Source of the DNA: Mucor racemosus
Lineage: Eukaryota; Mucoromycota; Mucoromycetes; Mucorales; Mucoraceae
Assembly (NCBI GenBank): GCA_027405735.1
Contig: JAPEHQ010000001.1
Location: 1,674,001 to 1,738,000 of the forward strand
Direction: 5' to 3'
DNA: 64,000 bases
Every line of letters begins with the position of its first letter. The stretch's first letter is position 1. Made by a program: the position numbers and the translations under genes. The notes below the pieces were generated by a model, which ran no database searches, had not been told where the DNA came from, and was given only the letters and a program-made list of their open reading frames with translations. Shown here piece after piece: positions 35,801 through 45,036 of the stretch.

Positions 35801-35977
35801 GGTACCAAGATCGAGGAGAAGGATGCTGAGGACCAAGTTGATGGTCAAGGTAACACTATCAAGGCCGTTGAGAAGAAGAAGAAGTTGTCTTCCAAGGAGC
35901 TCCGTAAGAAGAAGAAGGACAGAATGGAACGTCGTAAGCGTGGTGAAGAAGTTTACACCACTGATGAAGAGTTGTAA
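32819..35977 (+). CDS. TEF3: Translation elongation factor 3 (EF3), ABC-F ATPase
   Basis: An intronless 1052-residue protein, close to the usual EF3 size. EF3 is a fungal ribosome-bound ATPase that helps release E-site tRNA and supports eEF1A delivery. The order is an N-terminal HEAT-repeat region (about 1-330), a four-helix region, a first ABC domain (Walker A GGNGCGKST at 480, signature LSGGWKMKLALARAM near 564, Walker B LLLDEPTNHLD near 587) and a second ABC domain (GPNGAGKST near 724, LSGGQKVKLVVGAAM near 908, VLDEPTNYLD near 930). A chromodomain-like insert sits near 815-875. The Lys-rich tail fits ribosome or eEF1A contact. Codons are strongly biased (AAG, GGT, TTG, CTT), marking high expression. 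A pyrimidine-rich leader precedes ATG 32819. Confidence 0.98.
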   Translation: MPAAAAAKNTQSEIQSKKMSIVSNTPSEVETKKAKDTVTKLAAASDEDRESVAAELAAIVKANGVLSLKPVLEVLKKDIVSKKNANARAGAVAAIVALTNESLEGQAEPFIISFIANLLELQADKQTAIKDAAEAAAKNLASKVNPLVCPLMVPFILEGLGNSCKWQTKMLALELLELLAKQNPKEFIVAIPDVIPTVSDCMWDTKVDVKKKATETMGVICSLVDNKDIERFIPAVIGCINHPENVPETIHLLGATTFVQEVDSATLSIMVPLLGRGLNERATPIKRKAALIIDNMSKLVDDPDVAAPFLPLLLPALEKVQDVVADPECRGVVQKALATLQRVGNPSIEIFTKDQKKAKVDSSIKELLPENMDAFLDTTVTFMNDVALTLCVAKNFFKDAWTSALAPYAKSFLSAEDAAKLAFSALEKCEEAVTAKDPEEEDDEGEDLCNCEFSLAYGAKILLNRTSLRLKRGRRYGLCGGNGCGKSTLMRAIANEQVEGFPPRSELKTVYVEHDIDGSEADTGLVDFILASDGVETKDPDQVRKILLEYGFSEAMVTKMAIGELSGGWKMKLALARAMLMNADILLLDEPTNHLDVVNVAWLENYLLGLKTVTSIIVSHDSGFLDHVCSDIIHYEPNYKLKRYGGNLSEFVKKVPRAASYYSLEVSQISFTFPEPGLLEGIKTKERAILKMKNVDFQYPGSDKKQLMDISLQCSLASRIAVIGPNGAGKSTLIKLLTGEIESEVGTVWKHPNLRIAYVAQHAFHHIEKHLDSTPNEYIQWRYATGEDREELDKNDRMHGDANKKVMEQVFVIDGEKRTVEELVGRRKLKQSYEYEISWVGRSSVDNTWISRQKLEDMGFGKKIAEVDSAEAAKMGLNRPLTAKEIEKHLTDVGLEAEFATHSRIRGLSGGQKVKLVVGAAMWNKPHMLVLDEPTNYLDRESLGALAMAIKAYGGGVVIVTHNREFTEALCNEVWMVDAGRLTPSGHNWVSGNGGTKIEEKDAEDQVDGQGNTIKAVEKKKKLSSKELRKKKKDRMERRKRGEEVYTTDEEL

Positions 35978-37522
35978 ACATTTTAAACTAGCTAGCTTTT
36001 TCTTCTTTTTATATAGCATTTATAGACATTATCCTTTCTTGATATAATCACCCATTTTCATTCTCTTTTTTACATATTTAAAAAAAAATAAACTAAAGTT
36101 TTAAGATTTTTTGTACCAATTTAAATCCATAGTATTGTCTTTATTATTTATTTTATTATGTGTGAGCAACAGGAGCGTTGGAGCTGCATTTCGCATTAAC
36201 ATCAACTAATAATAATGCAAAATTTATTTATTTCTTGATTTTAGGATGTTCATTCCTGAATACTTTCTAAAATCATGAATTATATCAACATCATTTTACT
36301 TTTTATTATGTATCTGATGGATCTAATTTTTGTTTTGCGAAGAAATGTTGATTTTTCATCGAGAAAATGGGATTCTATTCTAAATTACAGCAAAATGATA
36401 TATACTACTGAGTTTGAATTACAAAATGCCAAAACTGAAAAAAAATGATGGAAAAATTTGAAATGATAAATACGCAACAAAATACATAGAAAGTTGGGCT
36501 ATTGTACTAAATGTTTTACGTACAGCTTTGGATTTTGCATTAAACAATGTAAATTTCATAACATTTTTTCTCATAAAATTCACCGTAAAATTGAAGTGAA
36601 ATTTTAGAGGTTTTTCGATTTTTTCTCCTAAAGTTTAAATAAATTTTTCAAATGTAATTAATTAGAAGGATGGCCCAGCAAATTATCTATGGATCGAGGT
36701 ATTGCTTGCAACTGTAGCTGTATTTTTCGTGGAGAAATATTAAATTTTATGTGATTTTTTTGAGATCCAAGAAAAAAGGGATGTGTAAATGCTCATGAAA
36801 AATGCCAGGATAATTGACCATCATTCTTTTGCACCTTTTTTTTAATTTCTCTATCAAAAATCAAGATATTTTAGAAAACTAAATTGCTATGGATAGATAT
36901 GAATTAGCACTACAATCCGAGCAAAAAAAACGTAGTAGTCAGTATAATAATTGTCCTTAAAATCGTGTTAAAGTATCGAAAAAGTCGCAAAAAATAAATA
37001 TCTGAAAAAAATCTTGATATGTAAATATGCAAAAGACCATCTCAAAACAAGCAGATCTCAACAAAAATCAGCTCTATATCTTAATTTTTCGCCGAGATAC
37101 GTTACAGCAAAGTTTCGATTTTTAAGCGCTGAAAAAATGAACTCAGATATTCAAAGTGTTTATTCTATACAATGAAATATAATGGTAAATAAAATAACAA
37201 AAATTTTAAGTAGCTGTAGCATCTTGAGTATACTTTGACATTTTTTATTTTGCAATATATCGTTTGGGAAAAAAAAATTACCAGCAATCACAAATTAACC
37301 CTTTGAAACTATAAAAAAAAAAAAAGCCGGAAAATCAAACTTTGGTAATAATTATATTAGACAACTTAACAAATGAATAGTTTATTAATGGAAAGATAAT
37401 GAGCGTGGGAGGGTATTTATTAAAAAAAAATTGAAGCGATGATGATTATCTTAACCATCAAAACATGGCGTGTACAAAATAATAATCTATGTATATACAA
37501 AAGTGGTTGATGTTGCCATCGT
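35978..37522. other. Intergenic region with a diverged R1-like stretch
   Basis: No gene is supported. Bases about 36300-36900 resemble R1 at low similarity, including gttgatttttcatcgagaa near 36349 and a comparable order of A-rich motifs. A related tttttcgccgagatacg occurs near 37086. Confidence 0.55.
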
Positions 37523-39491
37523 CTAGTTTGTTATTTGGATGCCTTCTTCAGCAAGTTCATGATCTTTCCATGCGAGTCTCATGCCACTAATATAATGAAT
37601 ATTATTATAAATAAATTACGACGTATATGTTGGATAGTATTTTCAATTACCTGTCATTCCAATATACAATATCACTTTGCCAATTCTTTTGATCTAACTC
37701 GGCAACAAATTTAGGATAGTTATCTTTAGTCCATGCTAAGGAATCTTCCAATGTATGAACATAGCCATCCCAATCTGTTTCCTTCGTAATGTTTGATTTA
37801 CTGAGAGCATCATGGAATCTGAGTGAGTGTAAAATCGATCTTATAACGTCGTTGGATCCTGCATCTCTATGGAACATGACCCACATTGTATTATTGTGAT
37901 AATTTAATAAATAATTTTCATGCTATGTACAGTGTGAGTTAGTAATTTGCATAATTGCTTTGATCAATTCAATAAACTAGACATACTTTTAACACTTGAA
38001 CAACACCTTCGACTTCTCCTGCAGCTCCGTAAGCTTGCTCAGCACTAGGCCCCAATTTGAGATTTACTGCAATGCCACCCTTTTTGTTTTTACCATAAGA
38101 TGGCTTAATCCATTCACCAAAACCAACCTCACGATCCTTTAATTTGTCATATTCAACAACAGCCCCTGAATCAATGAATTCACGACTAAGCAAAGTTAAT
38201 TTAGCTTGATTCAAAATCTCAAATTTAGCAGCATGAAGCATTTTTGTGGTAGACCAAATATTGATGGGTGAAAGTACAGCAAATACACCGAATAAAAACA
38301 TGGGAGAGTGTGATACTGAAATGAGACCAACACCTGTCAACATACCCATCAAATGAGCGGTAGACATTTGTGCATCATCCTTGGCAACGATATCACCAAT
38401 ATTACCATTTGGCTATATGCATATATGAATATAGTGAGTATTAAAGTAATGCATATCCATTTTCTTCTAAGCCCTACCGAGAAATGCTTTGTAAATGTCA
38501 TATGAGATGCGACCCAGATACTTTCATGGACCAATTCAAACATGTTTCCAGCTATAATACATTAGTTTTTTTTTTGAAATAATGCAGTGTTTTTGTTGAA
38601 TGATTACCTGCTGCTAATGGCAAAAAAAGTTTTGGGGTAACCACTGATGTGCATAATTGTAAAAATGATCCAACAGTTGAAAAAATCTCGCAGACAAATT
38701 TCCATGTTTTTGGATGTGAATCAAAGGAACTAGCATATCTTTTGATGAAAAACAGTTTACCAATTTCGCCTATACCATCCTTTAAAACCCTATTTTTATG
38801 ATTAATACAATAAAAAGAAAACATCGCATACGATATTATTTAATACCATTGGATTGCAACAGCACCACCAGTTGCCTCTATTGTTCCTAATCCTAATGAA
38901 GCCAACATAGCTTGAGAACACAGCACACCAATCTACAGTAAAATATGTCAGCTTCCTATAAGTTTACTAATGTATAAATATATGTAATTTTTACCGCAGA
39001 TCCAACATAAGTCTCCAAAAATAACCAAGCATGAAACTTTTTGTAGCAATCATGAACTGATTCTGGATAGCCCACCGGTAAAAACATTTCTGTCATATTT
39101 TGCTTGATAGAATTAATTGCACTCGACCCATTTTTATTTTGTTTTAACTGATACCACCCCCTTTTCTTCTGTTGGTTATTATCTTCTGCAGGCTGGATCC
39201 ATTCCCAGGACATGGGATTAGTAGTGACAGGTGCTGCAATACGTCCTTTGGAGGCTGTAGCTGACTTGGTTTTGCCGATTGTTTGTAAACTTGTATATAT
39301 ACGCTTTCTTCCATATACAAGTTCTGTTAAAATTGGTTCATGCTTAGTTTGTGAATTGGACGTAAATTGCTCAATGCTACTCTGAAATCTCGTTTGAATT
39401 GAATTGGTTTACAATTTTGAATTCTACAAGCAAATGTAGTTGGACACTTTTGTAGACTACGCTTTGGTATATATACAAGACACTTTAGCAT
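37523..39491 (-). CDS. RUS (root UV-B sensitive)/DUF647 family membrane protein
   Basis: Exons with consistent phases are 37523-37586, 37651-37922, 37987-38412, 38478-38551, 38608-38789, 38847-38932 and one ending at 38995; roughly 510 residues in all. Family marks are FLPVGYPESVHDCYKKFHAWLFLETYVGS, the ATGGAVAIQWVLKDGIGEIGK block, WKFVCEIFSTVGSFLQL, PNGNIGDIVAKDDAQ and the C-terminal SGMRLAWKDHELAEEGI. Several hydrophobic segments suggest a multi-pass membrane protein. The family is known from plant RUS1/RUS2, involved in UV-B and vitamin-B6-linked phenotypes; its biochemical role is unsettled. The 5' end is uncertain: an ATG at 39491 opens a basic, mitochondrial-like leader but needs an intron, either about 38 nt ending near 39335 or about 99 nt. 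Its start lies 137 bp from the primase stop on the same strand. Confidence 0.83.
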
Positions 39492-39627
39492 GCTTTTTAA
39501 TCAAGTTTATGGGATGAAAAATTAGTATAATGAAAGGGGGTACCCTTGTGACAAAAGATTTTATAATGTGAAATGAGGGTCCTCTTTTTTTTTTATTAAA
39601 TTAAAACGCAGTGATTTAAAGCAGCTA

Positions 39628-41534
39628 TTAGAATTCCATTGATCTCTCTGCTTCATCTGTCAAAAATCATATTAGCTATAATTCTTCAATATTAAGTATG
39701 ATATGCATATACCTCTTTTGTTTCTAGTGACATCTAATACCATGTTATTGACAAATTTCTCGAAATATTCAACGTAAGGTTTAAGTGATGTCTTTTTATA
39801 ATCTGCGAGTCGACTGCTATCAGGATTTGCTTGGTTGTATTCAGCTAATTCTTGGCTCAAAGTAGTCAAATTGGGCACTGTTAATGGATTGAAATTTTCG
39901 CATTCATCTACTTGAATAGGCACACACACTCTTACTGTGAAAAAGAAGGGATTAATCATTGTTATCTCCACATTAAATATAATAAACTTACATGTCTTTG
40001 GATGCACACAGAATGGACTTTTCAGTAAATGGTTAATGGCAGTTGATACTTTAACATCAAGTCGAGGATAACAATATTGAAACTTGATATCTCTCACAAC
40101 TTCATCCTTATATTTCTTTTTCTTGTCTGCTTTGCTAACTGCACTTTCTAAAATGGCCCATTTTTCTGCTCCTGATTTATTAGGATGTTCTGCCCATTGT
40201 CTCTCAACCTTTTCTCTGACCTCGGGGTCAGGTATAATTGCTAGTACTTTATTCCATGTTTCTGATCTGTCTAAAATGCCCATATTTGATAAAAGCAATG
40301 ATTTGAAATGCTTATCTACAATCTTGAAAGAACGCCTACATTAATTGAATTAGAATCACTGTTTGAGAAAATTTAGTAATATCAGCTTACTTGAGAGAAG
40401 GATGTAAAACCGCAGGTAATCTCACTTTACGGGTTACCTGATTACCACCTTTAATAATATCCAAGAAGCTTACAATTGCCTTTCTACTGTCGTTATCTAA
40501 TTTACGAGCACTTTCATCACAAACCCAACAATGAACACCACGACGACCAGAGTATACCCACATAATTTGTTCAAATCCGAAATCCTCTATAGTAATTATT
40601 AATGAAAACGTCAAATTTTGAAACTTCGAAATAATAACCTCTGAGAGATGTATCAATGACTTTGATAGCTACTGTCATGAATTCCCAGCACAACATACAA
40701 ACATCACCACCACTATGTAAAATATTAGCACAATAGACATCCTTTTTCACCAACATTTGTAATTTACCTGCAACAAGTACGGATTTCATCATAATCTGTC
40801 ATATCGATATCAAATACAAGCTCTTTTTCTAATGGCTTAAATGCCTTTTCGCTCACAGTTTTTTTATCGATAGGCTAAGTTACCAAAAATGTTTGAATAT
40901 ACTACAAATCATCTCATCTACGCTTGACAACTTACTCTAACAGCGTAAATAGCACCAATATCAATCTTTATAGGTTGAATTCTTTCGATTTCTTTCTTTA
41001 ATTCGTCGCCATTAGGGAATGATTTGAATCGAATGTAAATATCAGAAGGTAAGGTGAAACTGAATTCTCTATGTGTGAAATTCCTTGATGGTGCTATAAC
41101 CGAAAATGTTAAAACAATGGCTTTCTAACAAACAATTAAATTCAATTTACTTGTGTCGTAATTAAGCCAGTTGAAATAGGTTTTGAAAGGAAATAATCGA
41201 TTATAAAACATTCTGTACAAGAATACTGGATTGTTATCGAATCTATTGTACAAGCTGATTAATTATTTGATCAAATGTTCAATGAATACATAATAATTTA
41301 CTTTTGTTGATCTAATCTTTGTAATTCTGCTATATCATTACTGTTGTTGTTATCAATATTGACTTTGGAAAAACCAGTATTCATATCATCATCATCATCA
41401 TCGTAGCTGAAGATATCCACGCTCATTTCAATATCTCTCAACTCATTTTGGGCTAATGTGGAAATTATTTAGAAGCAATTCGCTCAGAAAGTCAATTCAT
41501 GTCGAAATTTACCTTGTTCCTGGATATCAGACAT
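39628..41534 (-). CDS. PRI1: DNA primase small (catalytic) subunit
   Basis: Ten exons: 41513-41534, 41302-41452, 41151-41254, 40936-41093, 40768-40874, 40639-40712, 40391-40586, 39992-40335, 39713-39934 and 39628-39656; the sum is exactly 469 codons including stop. It makes the RNA primer for DNA polymerase alpha. Hallmarks are the [17 protein letters not shown] start region, [10 protein letters not shown], the catalytic acidic motif [12 protein letters not shown], the zinc-site cysteines [26 protein letters not shown], and [21 protein letters not shown] with RVCVPI. A poly-Asp run (about residues 25-31) precedes the core. It is divergent from the dihydrofolate synthase gene, with a 676-bp spacer. 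Confidence 0.95.
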
Positions 41535-42210
41535 TTTTTATTGTAATATAAGGAATTTCAATAGATTAATAAAAAGACGTGTTTTTGGAAATGGTTTTCT
41601 AAAATTTTGAAAGCTTCGCGTTCGCTTATCGGGTTGCAACTAGCTTGTCACTGTTGAACAGGTGCGGCGGCATCATTTTGAATTGTAATGATATGCGGCA
41701 AGGCCAGAAAATAGCTTTTGAATGAGTTTTCAGGCATTATATATTATATTTTTTTTGGAAAAAAAAAGTAGTAATACCTTTTTTATTGCTACAATAATGT
41801 ATTCGTATTTTTTTTACACGTTTATATGAATTCTGAATAGAGCATTTAAAGAAAGTGCGTTAATTTTACAAATTGGCGCTAATGATGGTGTTCAAACACC
41901 GATTAACGCAAATTTGTGAGGGCAGAGACTTTGGAGAGACTTTGGAGAGTTTTTATAGACGATATATTGCTATTCGATACATAAATATAGATTTGACAAT
42001 AAGCCAGTGCTTTCGAAAAATGATTAGCATTTTTTTTAAGCTTCTATCTAGACAAAATGGCCACCTTTGTTGAGTTATTTTAGATTTGCTGATCTACAAC
42101 TAGGACTGTTTTTCAGCATTACACGATGGTTTTGTTTGTCACATCAGCATCTACTTGAAGGCAGTAACAAGCCCTTTTTTAACGATTTGATATTGTAGCT
42201 TTCTTTGAAT

Positions 42211-43464
42211 ATGAACTTCGGTTTGGAAAGAATACACAGTTTATTAGAGGCTTTAAATAGACCTGATGAGCGTACTCAAATTGTACATGTTGCTGGAACT
42301 AATGGCAAAGGGTCTGTTTGTGCCTACATTTCTAGTGTTCTTCGAACTTGCGGATATTCAGTAGGTCGTTTCAATTCACCTCATCTGATTGAGCCCCGCG
42401 ACAGCATCAATGTTAATGGACAAGCAGTCAGTCAATCACTTTACGATGAAGCATTTACACATGTACATCAACTCAATACAAAAGGAGCTATTGGTGCATC
42501 TTCATTTGAATGCTTAGTTGGTGCTGCTTTTTATGTATTCGATAAAGCACAATTAGATTTTGTTGTGCTGGAAGTTGGATTAGGAGGATTATTAGATGCC
42601 ACAAATGCAATTCGACATCCTGCAATGACAGTTATTACAGCGATTGGTTTAGATCATGCTCACATTTTAGGTCATACGATTGAAGAAATTGCTAGTGCAA
42701 AAGCAGGCATTATGAAATCAGGATGTCCAGTTGTGATAGCACCACAAGATTCAGATGCTGTATTAGATACATTGGTTCATCATGCCGATAAAACCGGTTC
42801 TCCTTATACACTCGTGCAACCATCTGAGTTTATCAAACCCAATATATGTCAATTGGATTTCGATCAGGTTCATTATACATACCCTATTCGATTAATGGGA
42901 GATTATCAGCGTATGAATTCAGCAACTGCAGTAACTGCTTTAGATTGGATGTATCGCATGAAACTTATTCGAATGACACCTGAGCAATTAGCGGTCGGTA
43001 TGAAAGACACTCGTTGGCCCGGTAGATTAGACTGGGTGAATGATACAAGACTTTTAGACGCATATGGTTTAAGCCAGATTTTGGTTGATGGAGCACATAA
43101 TCCACCTGCAACAATTGCATTGCGAAAATACATCGATAGTCTTGATAAAAGTCGAGTTATTTGGATTATAGGATCTACAGCTGGTAAAGATTTACATGAA
43201 ATGATGAAAGAATTGATTCGAAAAGAAGATGTTTTATATGCAGTAACATTTAGTCAACCTGATGGTATGCCCTGGATCCAAAGCAGTTTACCTAGCGACA
43301 TTGCTAAAGAAGCTAAAGAGGCTACATCAATAGAATGTTGTTCTGAATTGGATGAAGCGTTATCTAAGGCTGGAAATATATGTACCGATAATGATGTTGT
43401 TGTATTGTGTGGTTCTCTCTATTTAGTTGCAGATCTTTATCGTAAAATATCTTCTCCTGAATAA
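42211..43464 (+). CDS. FOL3: Dihydrofolate synthase (FOL3-like, Mur ligase family)
   Basis: A single-exon 417-residue enzyme that would join glutamate to dihydropteroate using ATP in folate synthesis. Residues about 28-36 (AGTNGKGSV) are the ATP-binding P-loop; SPHLIEPRDSI, VVLEVGLGG..DATN, LDHAHILG, KAGIMK, DTRWPGRLDW, VDGAHNPPA and VVLCGSLYLV follow in family order. The start MNFGLERIHSLLEAL aligns with the known start of yeast Fol3, so ATG 42211 is preferred over the upstream TTG at 42205. The usual EVGLGGRLDATN has Leu for Arg here. It resembles the DHFS branch more than mitochondrial FPGS and lacks a targeting peptide. The PP2C gene starts 170 bp downstream. Confidence 0.93.
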   Translation: MNFGLERIHSLLEALNRPDERTQIVHVAGTNGKGSVCAYISSVLRTCGYSVGRFNSPHLIEPRDSINVNGQAVSQSLYDEAFTHVHQLNTKGAIGASSFECLVGAAFYVFDKAQLDFVVLEVGLGGLLDATNAIRHPAMTVITAIGLDHAHILGHTIEEIASAKAGIMKSGCPVVIAPQDSDAVLDTLVHHADKTGSPYTLVQPSEFIKPNICQLDFDQVHYTYPIRLMGDYQRMNSATAVTALDWMYRMKLIRMTPEQLAVGMKDTRWPGRLDWVNDTRLLDAYGLSQILVDGAHNPPATIALRKYIDSLDKSRVIWIIGSTAGKDLHEMMKELIRKEDVLYAVTFSQPDGMPWIQSSLPSDIAKEAKEATSIECCSELDEALSKAGNICTDNDVVVLCGSLYLVADLYRKISSPE

Positions 43465-43633
43465 AATAAATAGTTATTACTATATAAGGATTTTAAAAAA
43501 CGGTATATTTTGCTTAGGTGTTGAGCTATATAATTTTTTCTTTTTCTTGTTACACTTTCCTTTCTCTCTTCTTTTTCCCTTTCTGTTTTTTTTTTTTCTT
43601 TTTTCTTTTGGTTTTTTACATTATATTATTTCT

Positions 43634-45036
43634 ATGCTAAACCGTTATCATCATGTATTTGTTTCTATACACTCAAAACGATTCATTCGTCCATTGTTAG
43701 CAAGTTCTTTAATACACACTTGTGCTGCAAAAAGATCTGTTGCGGCAGTTTCACCGCAAGAAAAACCTCGTACAAACCTTAATGTGATCGATTTCTTTCA
43801 TCCTTCATTGTCATCAACATTATTTCATTATACTCTCAATCTTGGTGTATCTGGTTACGCAAAAGCAGGAAAGCCTGTTGAACAAACTGATGATTTGAAT
43901 ATATATTCTAGTGTTCAAGTAGGTGATGATGCTTATTTTAAACGTCAAGATGCTTTGGGTGTTGCTGATGGTGTAGGCGGTTGGCGATCACATAAAGGTA
44001 TATATTATTCATAGCTTAATATACTGTTGACCATGTTATATTTATTATTATTTTTCTCTCCTCCTCACCCCCAATCATCATCACCCCTTGCTTTATATTA
44101 TATTTAGGTGCCAACCCTGCTTTATATTCACGTAAATTGATGCATTACGCACAAGTAGAACTAGATCGTATCAAAACAAATGTTAGACCTCAACAATTAC
44201 AAGCAAAACCAGATCCAATTCAAGTATTAGAAAGCGCCTATCATATGACGACTTTAGATGCACAAAATGAGGTATAAGCTGGAAAAAGAACGGGATATGT
44301 AGGGAAAATTAATATTTCTTTTATTACATAGGGTATAGTTGGTTCTACAACTGCTTGTATCGTTATTCTATGTCAAGATGAGCTTCGTATAGCTAATTTA
44401 GGCGATTGCGGTGTATCAGTAATTCGACGGAATGATTATATTTTTCGATCTGAAGAACAACAACATTCATTCAACTTTCCTTATCAACTAGGCACAGCAT
44501 CCTTTGATTCCCCGAATGATGCACAGGTAAAATGTAAATTTTTTCTTTTTGAAATCATTTGATACTCACATCTAGGAAAAGCAATTTACAGTGAAAATAG
44601 AAGAAGGCGATATTGTTATTCTCGGTTCTGATGGATTATTCGATAACTTATACGACGATGAGATTTTAGAAGAGGTACAAAATTGTATTGATCAACAGAC
44701 AGACGCAAAAGAGAACGAAAAGGATGATCAAAAACTAGTTTTACACCAAATTGCACCTCAAACTATATCTGATGCACTTGCTTGGAGAGCCAAGATCGTA
44801 AGTGAAGATCCAGATAACCCTAGTTCTCCATTTCAAGTAAGAGCAATGCATGAAGGTCTCTATTATCAGGTAATAGATAAACATAAAATAGCATTGAAAT
44901 CTTGAGTTAATTGGTTTATTTGCTTTTTTTTTATATATATTTATAGGGCGGAAAAGCAGATGATATAAGTGTTATTGTAGCAATAGTGAAAAAAGATGAG
45001 CAGCCACCTGAGCCGTCGCCTCCACCTTTGCCTTAA
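43634..45036 (+). CDS. PTC7-like mitochondrial PP2C-type Ser/Thr phosphatase
   Basis: Five exons: 43634-43997, 44108-44271, 44332-44526, 44576-44869 and 44947-45036 (368 residues). PP2C motifs are GDDAYF, the metal-binding ALGVADGVGGW, GSTTACIVIL, LRIANLGDCGVSVIRR, ILGSDGLFDNLYDDEI and GGKADDISVIVA near the end. The short-core layout with HSFNFPYQLG is that of Ptc7/PPTC7, mitochondrial phosphatases acting on coenzyme Q and metabolic proteins in yeast and animals. The N-terminus (MLNRYHHVFVSIHSKRFIRPLL) is basic and amphipathic, as for import. A proline-rich tail (PPEPSPPPLP) ends the protein. An in-frame upstream extension from 43427 is rejected: it would begin in the preceding gene. Confidence 0.93.

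Noticed and set aside
32810..36019. 1069-codon open frame antisense to EF3
   Set aside because: It is in exact codon register with EF3 and is open only because EF3 avoids TTA, CTA and TCA. Its composition has no domain logic.
42205..42210. TTG start for dihydrofolate synthase
   Set aside because: The ATG two codons later matches the family start and is the normal eukaryotic choice.
43427..43633. In-frame 5' extension of the PTC7-like gene
   Set aside because: It would start within the dihydrofolate synthase coding region; the ATG at 43634 begins a sensible mitochondrial leader.
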